The notes: generated by a model from the letters alone, not told the origin. DNA of 64,000 nt from Microbacterium sorbitolivorans (GCF_003327285.1 NZ_KZ848473.1:62001-126000); one strand, 5' to 3'; positions 1 to 8,386 are shown, numbered from the stretch's first letter. Numbers and translations are program-made.

Positions 1-730
1 CGAGAGAGGAGCCGAAGATCAGAGTCCAGAGCAACCAGCGAGTGCGAGCCACATAGTTGACGCCTGCTCGAAGGTCGCCCCACACACTCGTGCGCTGCTC
101 CGGAGAAGTGACCGTGGTCAGTTCGTCGCGTCGACTGAGGAACAGAGTGAGGATGAACGCGATCGCGTACGACGCTGCGACGATCATGGCCCCGATGGCG
201 GGAAAGAACGTGCCGACGACGATTCCGCCGAGGGCGGGACCGAGGCCTTGCCCCATCGAGGGTCGGAGAGCGCCTTCGAGCCCGTTCGCGGCGAGGAGCT
301 GCTCAGACTGAAGCACCTGGGGCAGATACGCGCTGTAGGCGGGGTAGAAGAACGCGCTTCCTGCGCCCATCGCGAAGGAAGCGGCGCCGACGTGCCACAG
401 TTCGATCGTCTCGGTGAGGGACAGGACTGCCACCACGGTCATCACAGCCGCGGTGCATCCCTGCACGGTGATGATGATGCGTCGTTTGGAGAACCGATCG
501 GCGACAACGCCACCCAGGATCGAGAAGGCGAACAGGCCCAAGCTCATCCCTGTTGCGACCGCTGAGAGCGCGAGCGGGCTGTCATCGAGCGCGAGGACTT
601 GGAAGACCATCACGATGGTCCACATCCCGGTGCCGAAGACCTCGATGCCGACTGCGGCGAACAGGAGCCGATAATCCCGCGAACCCAGTGGCCGCAGGGC
701 ACGTATCCGGTTGAGGTTCTTCTCGCTCAT
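1..730 (-). CDS. MFS transporter, N-terminal part (cut by window start)
   Basis: Open frame running off the left edge, about 243 residues visible. The N-terminus (MSEKNLNRIRALRPLG) is followed by hydrophobic helices and the loop 'VADRFSKRRI' between helices 2 and 3, which matches the MFS signature (G-x-x-x-D-R-x-x-R-R). About six to seven membrane helices are visible, so the C-terminal half lies outside the window. The ATG overlaps the stop of the upstream ABC-F gene by four bases (ATGA), so the two are translationally coupled. The pairing suggests an efflux pump for the same kind of drug that the ABC-F protein counters, as in mef/msr pairs. The substrate cannot be read from sequence. Confidence 0.85.
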   Translation of the reverse strand, partial: MSEKNLNRIRALRPLGSRDYRLLFAAVGIEVFGTGMWTIVMVFQVLALDDSPLALSAVATGMSLGLFAFSILGGVVADRFSKRRIIITVQGCTAAVMTVVAVLSLTETIELWHVGAASFAMGAGSAFFYPAYSAYLPQVLQSEQLLAANGLEGALRPSMGQGLGPALGGIVVGTFFPAIGAMIVAASYAIAFILTLFLSRRDELTTVTSPEQRTSVWGDLRAGVNYVARTRWLLWTLIFGSSL

Positions 731-2382
731 ACCAGCGCCTCGCCTTCGACCATCGAAGTCAGTTCGAGGCTCGGCCATTCGTCAACGTCACGGAGCAGCT
801 GCCGGTCGTGCGTTGACAGGACGACCGCCGCTGCGGTCGCTCCGAGCGCGTCGGTGAGTTCGTCAACGAGCGCGATTGAAAGGTGGTTGGTGGGTTCGTC
901 CAGGAGCAGCACATGCGGGCGCATCGCGAGCACGAGTGCCAGATCGAGCCGGCGCTGTTGCCCCATCGAGAGCTCGCCCACTCGTTTGCCCGCCTCGCGC
1001 GGGCGCAGGAGACCAAGCTGGGAGAGGCCGATCGCATCCGATTCCTGCAAGGTACCTTCGGACACGAGCGCGCCGACGTGCGTGGCGTACACCTCGCTCG
1101 CTCTCCGATCGGGCGGCAGGGTCGTCTCCTGATGGAGAAAGCCGAGGCGCGTGCTCCGAGGCATCCGAACCGCTCCGGTGTCCGGCGATAGCTCACTACC
1201 GACCACGCTCAGCAGTGTGGACTTGCCAGCACCGTTCGGGCCGGTCACAACGAGACGGCCGCGGTGGGAGAGTGAGAACGACACTGGCTGGCTCAGCCGC
1301 CCGGCGACGCTGACGTGATCGACGCTGAGGAGAACCGCGCCGGTTCTTGTGGGGAGTTCGGGGAACCGGAAGAGCTGAGGCGGTTCCGGCACGGTGACGG
1401 CGTGGGCTTCGAGTGCTTCCTGGCGTCGGTGCACGTTCTGCACAAGCCCGCCGGCCCGGGTGGCGCGCCCATGCTTGTTGGTGCCCTTCTCTGGTCTCCA
1501 CCCCGAGACGAGTCGGTTCTGCGCGGCGCTGAGACTGTCCTGTAGCCGAGCATGCTCGGCCTGCTGGTGGTCATAGTCCTGTTCCCAGCGTTCCCGCTCG
1601 GCCAGACGTCCCTCCCGGTAGCCGGCATAGCCGTTCCCGTACACGCGCGGCCGATCGTCCGGCGTCGGGTCCAGGTCGACGATGGTCTCCGCGATGTCGG
1701 ACAGCAGCGCGCGATCGTGGCTGACGACGACAACACCCCCGCTCCGCGCTCGGAGCTGCGCGGTCAGGAACTCGAGCCCGCTTCGGTCGAGGTGGTTGGT
1801 GGGCTCATCAAGCAGGACGAAGTCGTGATCGGCGCCCAGGAGGCACGCCAGCCGTACCCGATAACGCTGTCCCACCGAGAGGTCTGCGAGAAGCCTGGTC
1901 GAGTCCGTCTCCGCGTCGAGTGCTTCGAGCGCGATCTGCACGCGCCGTTCGGCATCCCACGCATCGAGCGCTTCGGCATGTTCCAACGCGGCCGTGTACT
2001 GCTCCTCCGCCCGGTCCGTGTTGTCCGCGAGAGCGAGAGCGGCCGCGTCGAGCGCCGCCAACGCGGCCAGTGGTTCGGCGATCGCCTCTGCGACCGCTTG
2101 CCCAACAGTTCGACTGTCAGCGGCGGTCATCTCTTGCTCGGCCACAGCGATCGTGCCAATGCGCTGGACTGTTCCGCTGTCCGGGACCAGGACGCCAGCG
2201 AGTACCTGCAGGAGGGTCGATTTCCCTCGCCCGTTCTCTCCCACGATCGCGACACGCGATGAGGAAGTGAGGGTGAGGTCGACATGATGGAGGACGGGTG
2301 TGGCTCCGCGCATCAAAGACACGTCGGAAGTGATGAGTTGCGCGCGATGGCGCGCCGGATGACGGTTCGTCGGGGTAAGCAT
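727..2382 (-). CDS. ABC-F family ATPase, antibiotic-resistance type
   Basis: About 551 residues with two ATPase domains and no membrane segments, as in ABC-F proteins that act on the ribosome. Walker A motifs are GENGRGKST and GPNGAGKST. The signature motifs LSVGQ and LSMGQ are each followed by a Walker B ending LLDEPTNHL, the ABC-F hallmark. The charged linker between domains (roughly residues 240-310) is the region that reaches the tRNA/peptidyl-transferase centre in resistance ABC-Fs. The ATG at 2382 is chosen over the upstream GTG at 2415 because GAAGGA lies six bases before it. It is followed without a gap by an MFS gene. Ribosome protection against macrolide/lincosamide/pleuromutilin-class drugs is inferred; a housekeeping ABC-F is less likely given the MFS partner and the mobile setting. 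Confidence 0.85.
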   Translation of the reverse strand: MLTPTNRHPARHRAQLITSDVSLMRGATPVLHHVDLTLTSSSRVAIVGENGRGKSTLLQVLAGVLVPDSGTVQRIGTIAVAEQEMTAADSRTVGQAVAEAIAEPLAALAALDAAALALADNTDRAEEQYTAALEHAEALDAWDAERRVQIALEALDAETDSTRLLADLSVGQRYRVRLACLLGADHDFVLLDEPTNHLDRSGLEFLTAQLRARSGGVVVVSHDRALLSDIAETIVDLDPTPDDRPRVYGNGYAGYREGRLAERERWEQDYDHQQAEHARLQDSLSAAQNRLVSGWRPEKGTNKHGRATRAGGLVQNVHRRQEALEAHAVTVPEPPQLFRFPELPTRTGAVLLSVDHVSVAGRLSQPVSFSLSHRGRLVVTGPNGAGKSTLLSVVGSELSPDTGAVRMPRSTRLGFLHQETTLPPDRRASEVYATHVGALVSEGTLQESDAIGLSQLGLLRPREAGKRVGELSMGQQRRLDLALVLAMRPHVLLLDEPTNHLSIALVDELTDALGATAAAVVLSTHDRQLLRDVDEWPSLELTSMVEGEALV

Positions 2383-2538
2383 TGAAGTCCTTCGAGACGA
2401 CGCACCACCAGCCACGGACAGGCAGATAGGTACGCAAATGACGGCGACCCAGAAGGGTCAGAACGAGCGGCCGCCGCAGTCTCGGATTTCTCAACGAGCG
2501 CGGTAGGCCTGCTCAACCGTCACAGGAAGTACAAATGC

Positions 2539-3090
2539 ATGGACTCGATTCTACCGCATGACACCGCCGGCTGGCGACTCTGCCTCGCTGCCGACCTCCT
2601 CCGCGACACCGGCGCGACGGTCGCCCATCAAGTCGACTCCTCCAACGCGTTCGTCCTCAGTACCGCCTTCGCCCGACAGTTCGGTCACCGGGCTCCGAAC
2701 ACCGACGCCTCCACAAGCGGTATCGATTTTGAGAACGTCAGCGAGAGCGACCTGCGAAGCATCAACCTGCTCGGTGCGATGCTCTATCACGGGGTCAACA
2801 CCGAGGCAGGCGTGGTGATGCGGATGAGTTCAGTTCCGAGAACGGCAGCTAACTCGCTCGGGGCGGAGTTCGCACAGGGCCACGAACCAGGATCCCTTCG
2901 TCCGTCAGAGGCGCGTGAGTTCCTTTCGCAACTGTCTGACGCTGATTGGGGTCGGCACGTTCCGCGCGGGTCAGACCTCGCCGGTTCTGACCTGAGGGAC
3001 CTGTGGCAAGTGCACTCAGGCAGCACCGCTGATCCCGGCGCTCGGTCTGCGGTTCGCACCGCGGAGCAACCTCGTTCAGGATCTTCGTGA
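2539..3090 (+). CDS. Hypothetical protein next to attR
   Basis: Open frame of 183 residues with no recognised domain. The first 95 residues (MDSILPHDTAGWRLCLAADL onward) have the strong third-position GC bias of a real gene; the C-terminal half has a weaker bias. AGGAAG lies about ten bases before the ATG. It is divergent from the ABC-F gene and sits just inside the right edge of the integrated element, where short cargo or remnant genes are common. It could be a truncated gene whose 3' part is chance coding. Confidence 0.35.
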   Translation: MDSILPHDTAGWRLCLAADLLRDTGATVAHQVDSSNAFVLSTAFARQFGHRAPNTDASTSGIDFENVSESDLRSINLLGAMLYHGVNTEAGVVMRMSSVPRTAANSLGAEFAQGHEPGSLRPSEAREFLSQLSDADWGRHVPRGSDLAGSDLRDLWQVHSGSTADPGARSAVRTAEQPRSGSS

Positions 3091-3098
3091 TTGATGAG

Positions 3099-3120
3099 GG
3101 GGACCAGAAGGGGACCAGAA
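3099..3120. repeat. Tandem 11-bp direct repeat near attR
   Basis: GGGGACCAGAA occurs twice back to back (3099-3109 and 3110-3120), about 90 bp inside the tRNA-Pro core repeat. Short direct repeats at this distance from an attachment core are typical arm-type sites for tyrosine integrases, but that role is inferred. Confidence 0.45.
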
Positions 3121-3210
3121 CCGTGCAAACCATGCATCTCGTGACGTGCTCCGCATGATCTGACGCCCGGAATCACGCGGAATCCGGTCCGGCCGAAGCC
3201 GTCTGGACGC

Positions 3211-3255
3211 CTGGGGGTCAAGGGGTCGCAGGTTCAAATCCTGTCAGCCCGACCA
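3211..3255 (+). other. 3' half of tRNA-Pro(GGG): attR-like attachment site
   Basis: The sequence begins with the anticodon loop CTGGGGG (anticodon GGG, 3213-3215), continues through the 3' anticodon stem TCAAG, the T arm around GGTTCAAATCC and the acceptor strand AGCCCG, and ends with ACCA. The 5' half of a tRNA is absent: the upstream bases cannot pair with the acceptor or anticodon stem. Identity starting exactly at the anticodon loop is the classic crossover site of tyrosine integrases. Because the 3' end points right and is followed by a terminator, the inserted element should lie to the left, with the intact tRNA gene and probably the integrase outside the window. Confidence 0.8.
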
Positions 3256-3256
3256 A

Positions 3257-3289
3257 AAACCCCGGAAAATCAACGATTTTCCGGGGTTT
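3257..3289 (+). terminator. Intrinsic terminator after the tRNA-Pro 3' end
   Basis: A 15-bp perfect stem, AAACCCCGGAAAATC paired with GATTTTCCGGGGTTT around a three-base AAC loop, starts two bases after the CCA of the tRNA fragment. This is the natural terminator of the tRNA gene and marks the chromosomal side of the attachment site. Confidence 0.8.
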
Positions 3290-3498
3290 CGTTGTTTCTG
3301 CGGGGTGGCAAATCGGCCAATGTCACCGCTAGTATCACCGCTGGAAACCGGGAAACCCTGCGTGCCGGTGTCGGCCGCAGGGTTCTGATGACGCGAGTCT
3401 AGCGCGGACTGATCTGCTGTCGGACCCGTCTCGTATCGTGAGTGGATCCCGTCAGGCCCCGGCTCCGGCAGGGGTTTCCTACCTCGCGAGGACTCGTC

Positions 3499-3717
3499 AT
3501 GATCGCACGCGCCACCATCGTCCACCACGTGTACGCCGACCGGGGCGATCTGCTGCCGCTGTGCGGCGTCGTTCCTGGTCCGGGGGATCCCGGCCTGGAG
3601 GAGGCCCACCTCTGGCACACCGGTCACGATCCGATGATGCTGCGTGTGCACCACCACATCGGCGGCGACTGCTGCATGACGTGCCTGGAGTACGCGACCG
3701 GTGAAGCCCGTCTGTGA
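3499..3717 (+). CDS. Small His/Cys-containing hypothetical protein
   Basis: 72 residues starting MIARATIVHH, with GAGGA seven bases before the ATG. It contains several His and three Cys residues, including HHHIGGDCCMTC near the C-terminus, which could bind a metal. No family is recognised. Its stop overlaps the GTG of the next gene (GTGA), so the two form a small operon just outside the attachment site. Confidence 0.5.
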   Translation: MIARATIVHHVYADRGDLLPLCGVVPGPGDPGLEEAHLWHTGHDPMMLRVHHHIGGDCCMTCLEYATGEARL

Positions 3718-4247
3718 GTGCTGACAAGATCGGAAGCATGCAGATCGAGATTGACGCTCCGCGGCCTCGGGTTCTCGCGATCGGACTGACCGACGCCGAA
3801 GTCGAGTTGCTTCGTCCTGTCGTGGGGAGCATCACGACGACAGAACGCATGTATGACGTGCACTTCGAAGAACACGACGTGCTGATCCACGTGAACGCCG
3901 ATTTCTCTGACGCTGCCGGACTTCTCTCCCGTCGAATTGCGTTCGCTGCTCCGGTGGAGACGAAGCAACCGCGATTTGCGGTTGCTTCAGGCTCGGGGTC
4001 GTCGAACCACACGCCGCCGACGAGGGCGCGCACACAGTTCAATCCTTCGCACTCATTTGAGCTGACCGAGTTCGCGAATCAATCCGGTCTTGTCTCGCTC
4101 GTCCGTCGAAGCTGCTGGCCAGCCGAGAAAGCCACGTACACGGGCTTCCCGGGCGCGGTCCACCCGAAGCGAACCGTCTATCCACTGTTGCGTGAGCGGC
4201 TCTCGAACCCGCCCGCCGATAGGGGGTCAGAATTCAACCGACGTTGA
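3714..4247 (+). CDS. Hypothetical protein
   Basis: 177 residues from the GTG that overlaps the preceding stop; an internal ATG at 3738 (MQIEIDAPRPRVLAIGLTDA) is an alternative start. The first 100 residues read as a folded soluble domain with alternating hydrophobic strands. The tail is rich in Ser/Pro/Arg and looks less conserved. No domain is recognised. Co-translated with the small His/Cys protein. Confidence 0.45.
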   Translation: MSADKIGSMQIEIDAPRPRVLAIGLTDAEVELLRPVVGSITTTERMYDVHFEEHDVLIHVNADFSDAAGLLSRRIAFAAPVETKQPRFAVASGSGSSNHTPPTRARTQFNPSHSFELTEFANQSGLVSLVRRSCWPAEKATYTGFPGAVHPKRTVYPLLRERLSNPPADRGSEFNRR

Positions 4248-4650
4248 CAGAAGTCGGCTCATCGTCGGGGACCTCGATGTCTATCCCCAGCTACCCCGCA
4301 CCACCGGCGCGCCCACAGTCAACTCTGAAGAGCCCAAATAGTCCTACGTGTGGGCACGTGGTGGAGTTCCGGTTCAACGTCTGAGTCGACCGGTGCTGAG
4401 GAACCGCAGCGCCGGTCGCTGAGCTCATCGGGCATGGGGTAGAACCTCGTAGGCCTGCAGTGATGAGCACTATTGCCCGTAGTACGGGATGAGGTCCCTC
4501 TCACGAGTAGCTCCTCGCGTCCGTCAGGGAACACATCGACAAGCTGGGCCGACGTTATGAGCAATCCTGAGACTCGGAGCTGAACGGATATTTCTGAGGG
4601 TGCGGACGAAGGGCTCGGAATCGCGCCGGGTCGGGGAAACAGTCAGGTAC
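4248..4650. other. Non-coding stretch, nothing recognised
   Basis: About 400 bases between the hypothetical pair and the 3' end of the TetR gene. Short open frames on both strands have no coding bias, start signals or recognisable product. No clear terminator, repeat or RNA gene is seen. Confidence 0.5.
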
Positions 4651-5223
4651 TCATTCGTCGGGGAGCAGTCCGGTTACAAGATCATCGATTACGTCATCGC
4701 TCGAGATGTCCGGGGCGATCGGGGTGGTCAGCAGGTCGAAGAGCAGGCCGTCGATCGCGTAGTGAAAGAGCGCGATCTCCCTGCGTCCGCCGGGCAGCCC
4801 CATCGACTGGTTGAACGCGATATCCGCTTCGAAGTTCGCGCGAAGCCACGGCGTGAGGACGGCGGAGAGGTCGGGTCGCCGTGCGGAGTCGAGTCGTAGT
4901 TCGAACAGGGCGCGAGCGATGTCGGGTTCGGCGGTCAGGCGTCGCACGATGTCGCGCATGTAGTCGGCAAACACAGCTCGCCCGCGTGGTTGTTCGGCGC
5001 GCTTGGCCAGATCATCCGGCGTGGGGGCGAGGCGAGTTCCGATTCTCTCGAACAGGCCCGCGAGGAGCGCTTCCCTGCTCCGGAAGTAGTTCGTCGTCGT
5101 CCCGGTGGGGACGCCCGCTTCCTGGTCGATGGCGCGGTGGGTCAATCCGCGGGCTCCTTCGCGTGCGAGTACGGCGATGCCTGCATCCGCGAGCGCGCTT
5201 CGGCGTGCATCGTTCTTGGCCAT
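4651..5223 (-). CDS. TetR/AcrR family regulator
   Basis: 190 residues. The N-terminal helix-turn-helix (residues about 10-55, containing LTHRAIDQEAGVPTGTTTNY) is of the TetR type, followed by an all-helical ligand/dimer domain. Divergent from the dihydrofolate-reductase-like gene with a 72-bp shared regulatory region carrying two identical 15-bp repeats, so it most likely represses that gene and itself. The inducer is unknown. Confidence 0.9.
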   Translation of the reverse strand: MAKNDARRSALADAGIAVLAREGARGLTHRAIDQEAGVPTGTTTNYFRSREALLAGLFERIGTRLAPTPDDLAKRAEQPRGRAVFADYMRDIVRRLTAEPDIARALFELRLDSARRPDLSAVLTPWLRANFEADIAFNQSMGLPGGRREIALFHYAIDGLLFDLLTTPIAPDISSDDVIDDLVTGLLPDE

Positions 5224-5238
5224 GAGGCGAGACTAGCG

Positions 5239-5279
5239 CAACCACTGCAGATGATGTAGTCTCACAACCACTGCAGATG
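5239..5279. promoter_or_regulatory. Direct-repeat operator between tetR and the DHFR-like gene
   Basis: CAACCACTGCAGATG occurs at 5239-5253 and again at 5265-5279, a 26-bp phase. Each copy contains the palindrome CTGCAG. The position between divergent genes makes this the probable binding site of the adjacent TetR protein; the binding itself is inferred. Confidence 0.6.
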
Positions 5280-5295
5280 CTGTGATTGGAGAACG

Positions 5296-5871
5296 ATGCG
5301 AGAACTGACCTATTACGTCGCCGTCAGCCTGGACGGATACATCGCCGGACCCGGCGGTGAGTTCGACACCTTTCTTGCTGCCGGCGATCACGTGGAGCCG
5401 ATCTGGTCCCGCTATCGCGGCACGGCTCCGACGCAACTGGCCGAGGCGGCCGGTCTTTCCGTCGCCGATGGGCCGTTCGACACGGTCCTCATGGGGAAAA
5501 ACACTTACGCCATCGGGCTCCCGCACTTGCCGAACCCGTATCAGCACCTGCGGCAGATCGTCTTCACGAGCACGCCGTCACAGCGACCGGAAGGAAGTGA
5601 CGCCGTCGAGTTCACGACGGCCGATCCGACAGCGGCCGCGCGTGCACTCAAACAGGAGGACGGGCTGGGCATCTGGTTGTGCGGCGGCGGCGCACTCGCT
5701 GCATCGCTCATCGAGGAGATCGATCGGCTGGTGCTGAAGATCAACCCTGTTGTGCTCGGCGCGGGCATCCCTCTGTTCGGGTCTGCCGGTTACTCGCCGA
5801 TGGCATGGAAACCAACCCGCACGCAGGCGTTCGAGTCGGGCGTGATCCTCGCCGAGCACGTGCGCGCCTGA
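5296..5871 (+). CDS. Dihydrofolate reductase family protein (RibD C-terminal-like)
   Basis: 191 residues. The start YYVAVSLDGYIAG is the classic N-terminal strand of the DHFR/RibD-reductase fold. A central MGKNTYAIG (the GRxTYE-like NADPH motif) and a later GGGALAASLIEEIDRL segment fit PF01872 proteins. GGAG lies six bases before the ATG. Family members are NAD(P)H reductases, mostly of unknown substrate; this one is unlikely to be a housekeeping folA. Probably controlled by the divergent TetR gene. Confidence 0.85.
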   Translation: MRELTYYVAVSLDGYIAGPGGEFDTFLAAGDHVEPIWSRYRGTAPTQLAEAAGLSVADGPFDTVLMGKNTYAIGLPHLPNPYQHLRQIVFTSTPSQRPEGSDAVEFTTADPTAAARALKQEDGLGIWLCGGGALAASLIEEIDRLVLKINPVVLGAGIPLFGSAGYSPMAWKPTRTQAFESGVILAEHVRA

Positions 5872-5958
5872 ACCGAGCGCGGCATGCGGCGTACGAAGCA
5901 ACGTCGCGCTTGCTGAGGCCGTTCCCGTTGCCCTGACCTCATTGGAGGAACAAGAAGT

Positions 5959-6714
5959 ATGAGTGCGATGCCCTCGCCAGCAGTGCGTTTGTCCGGCTTG
6001 AGCATTCGTTTCGGCGATCGCGTTGCCGTCGATGAGGTCGACCTGTGCGTGCCGGAAGGCATGTTCTTTGGCCTTGTGGGGCCGAACGGTGCGGGGAAGT
6101 CGACGCTCCTGTCGATGATCGCCGGCATCCTCGACCCCGACGCCGGGAGCGTGGAGATCGCCGGATTCGATATCCGCCGGAGTCGAGAGCAGGCACTGGA
6201 GGTCATGGGGCTCATGCTGGAAGGATTCTCCCTTCCCGAACGGCTCACCGGCAGCGAACTCCTGGAATACACCGCCCGGTTGCGCGGCATCGGGAGCGAG
6301 GCGCGCGAACGTGCTGTGGACCTTCTCGAGATCCTTGAGCTCGACAGGTCGCCTTCGACCTTGATCGTCGACTACTCGACGGGCATGCGCAAGAAGATCG
6401 GACTGGCGGTCGCCATGATGCATCGGCCTCGCGTGCTGGTGCTGGATGAGCCGTTCGAAGCCATCGATCCGGTGTCCGCCCTGGCAATGGAAACGCTGCT
6501 CGGCCAGTACGTCGACGGTGGAGGGACAGTGTTGCTGTCCAGCCACATCATGGACGTGATCGAGCGCAGCTGCGAGCGGGTCGCCGTGATGAACGACGGG
6601 CATGTCCTCGCTGAGGGCACGATCGACGAGGTGTCTGCCGAAGGCACTCTCGCCGAGACGTTCATACGCCTCGTCGGTGCTCCTCCGCATCGCGACATCG
6701 GGTGGCTGCGATGA
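5959..6714 (+). CDS. ABC transporter ATP-binding protein
   Basis: 251 residues, single ATPase domain. Walker A is GPNGAGKST, the signature region reads DYSTGMRKKIGLA, and Walker B is LVLDEPFEAIDP, followed by the switch His in LLSSHIMD. The degenerate signature (YSTGM) is common in drug/lantibiotic-type ABC-2 exporters. GGAGGAAC precedes the ATG. The stop overlaps the start of the membrane partner (ATGA). Confidence 0.93.
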   Translation: MSAMPSPAVRLSGLSIRFGDRVAVDEVDLCVPEGMFFGLVGPNGAGKSTLLSMIAGILDPDAGSVEIAGFDIRRSREQALEVMGLMLEGFSLPERLTGSELLEYTARLRGIGSEARERAVDLLEILELDRSPSTLIVDYSTGMRKKIGLAVAMMHRPRVLVLDEPFEAIDPVSALAMETLLGQYVDGGGTVLLSSHIMDVIERSCERVAVMNDGHVLAEGTIDEVSAEGTLAETFIRLVGAPPHRDIGWLR

Positions 6715-8381
6715 GACACCGTATCGACTTCATCTCATTGCGCTGGCGGGTCATCCGCCGCGGCCCGAACGACGAGCGGGTCTTCGGCCTGATCGCCGGA
6801 CTCATCGCTGCCGCCGGCGTCATCGCCGTGGCGGCTCTCACTCGCGCTGGAGATCTCGATCCAGGCTGGCTCGCCGTTGCCATCTCAGTCTTCGGAGTGA
6901 CATGGCTGCTCGGCCCGGTCCTGTTGCCGGGCGTTGCTCCGATCCTGGACCCGCAGTGGTTCCGCACGCTCCCGCGACCGCCGGTGCGTATCGCCAGGGA
7001 GATGTCGGCCAGCGAGGCGATGAGCGTGGGAACCGTGATCACCACATCTGCCCTGCTCAGCTTCATCGTAGTCGCCGCGCCACACGGGCCCGGCGTCATC
7101 GCTGTCGCCCTCCTGGCGGTAGGAGCACAGGTGCTTCTCCTGGTGTGGCTAGGGCGGTGCGCATCCGCCTTGGTGGCCCGTTTGCTCCGCTCGGCCTGGG
7201 GCGTCAGGACAGCGATCTTCCAGATGTCCGCGGTGCTGGCGCTCTCCTTCGCCGGGTGGGTTCCCTTGTTCGCGGTGGTCCTGCCGAACCTTGGTGACGG
7301 AGATGTCACGATGCACACCCCACCGACCGAGGCCGTCGTGCCCGAATCTCTCGTGACGACCCTGCTCACCCTTCCTACCGGGTGGGGTCTCGTCGCGGTG
7401 AACGCAGCGATGTCAGGAGCGGCACCGGCAGCGATCGCTGCACCGCTCGTCGGCACCCTGTCCTGTGCGCTGCTGCTACGCAGAGCATGGATCGAACTCA
7501 CCGCACGCACGTTGCGCCAACCGCCTCGGACCGCGCGCTCGGGCATTTCCGTGCGTGAGCGTCGTCGCGTCCGTGTCGCGTGGCCGGAGAGCGCAACCGG
7601 GGCCGTCGTTGCGCGCGAGGTCAAGACCTGGTTCCGCGACCCGCATCGTCGCCTCGGCCTCGGGCATGCATGGCTCACGCCCGTTCTCATGGTGGTCCTG
7701 GTGGCTCCCAGCGGTTGGGCGTGGTCCCTCCCGTTCATCGGTGTCGTAGCGGCGGCAATCGCTGCGATGGCCGCCGTGAACACGTACGCCCTCGACGGCA
7801 CGGCACTATGGCAGATCCTCACCACGCCCGGTGCCCTGCGCGCCGACATTATCGGACGACAGGTCACCTGGATGCTGCTCTTCGGCCTACCAGCAATAGT
7901 CGGCACGATTGCCCTCAGCATCGCCAGCAGGTCCCAGTTCGGTCCGCTCGCGGTCGGTATGACTCTCGCCGCGACCGGTGCCGGGTGCGCGACCGCACCA
8001 CTGCTCAGCGCGCTGATACCGGCCATCGGAGCAGACGCGAGAAACCGAGTTGCGTCCTCGGACAACGCCGGCAATCCCGCCGGAGCACAATGGACGATCT
8101 TCACCGCTGTAGCCATCGCGGCAACCATCCCGCTCATCCCCGCCGGTCTCACCCTTACCGCACCATCCTCGGCCGCACACCTGGCCTTCGGCGCGATCGT
8201 CGGCTCGCTCACGCTCCTGCTCGCGCTACCTCTCACGCGTGCCCATGTCGAACGAAGAGGCCCAGCGCTGCTCGCCGCAATGGCCGCCGGAGACCCTACG
8301 CGTCACAGCGCAGGACAACGGCGTGCCCCTCAGTTCGACGCTGGCGCGATTCTGCGCAGCAAGGACAGCGATCGCATCTGA
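6711..8381 (+). CDS. ABC-2 type exporter membrane protein
   Basis: About 556 residues with some twelve hydrophobic helices, beginning MRHRIDFISLRWRVIRRGPN; the ATG at 6711 overlaps the ATPase stop. The large size suggests both transmembrane halves in one polypeptide. It pairs with the upstream ATPase as a two-gene exporter; the substrate is unknown. The last 30 or so residues (after LLAAMAAGD) are polar and the stop falls beside a decayed toxin gene, so the original C-terminus may have been replaced. Confidence 0.85.
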   Translation: MRHRIDFISLRWRVIRRGPNDERVFGLIAGLIAAAGVIAVAALTRAGDLDPGWLAVAISVFGVTWLLGPVLLPGVAPILDPQWFRTLPRPPVRIAREMSASEAMSVGTVITTSALLSFIVVAAPHGPGVIAVALLAVGAQVLLLVWLGRCASALVARLLRSAWGVRTAIFQMSAVLALSFAGWVPLFAVVLPNLGDGDVTMHTPPTEAVVPESLVTTLLTLPTGWGLVAVNAAMSGAAPAAIAAPLVGTLSCALLLRRAWIELTARTLRQPPRTARSGISVRERRRVRVAWPESATGAVVAREVKTWFRDPHRRLGLGHAWLTPVLMVVLVAPSGWAWSLPFIGVVAAAIAAMAAVNTYALDGTALWQILTTPGALRADIIGRQVTWMLLFGLPAIVGTIALSIASRSQFGPLAVGMTLAATGAGCATAPLLSALIPAIGADARNRVASSDNAGNPAGAQWTIFTAVAIAATIPLIPAGLTLTAPSSAAHLAFGAIVGSLTLLLALPLTRAHVERRGPALLAAMAAGDPTRHSAGQRRAPQFDAGAILRSKDSDRI

Positions 8382-8386
8382 CATGA

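Noticed and set aside
2117..2494. Minus-strand frame with RGWWCVV over the ABC-F start as a leader peptide
   Set aside because: It has a TTG start without a ribosome site and runs 260 bases into the ABC-F gene before stopping, unlike a regulatory leader.
3244..3657. Minus-strand frame whose tail (SGDTSGDIGRFATP) looks like an integrase C-terminus reading into the tRNA
   Set aside because: Only a short tail resembles integrase ends; the rest has no tyrosine-recombinase motif and overlaps a better-supported plus-strand gene.
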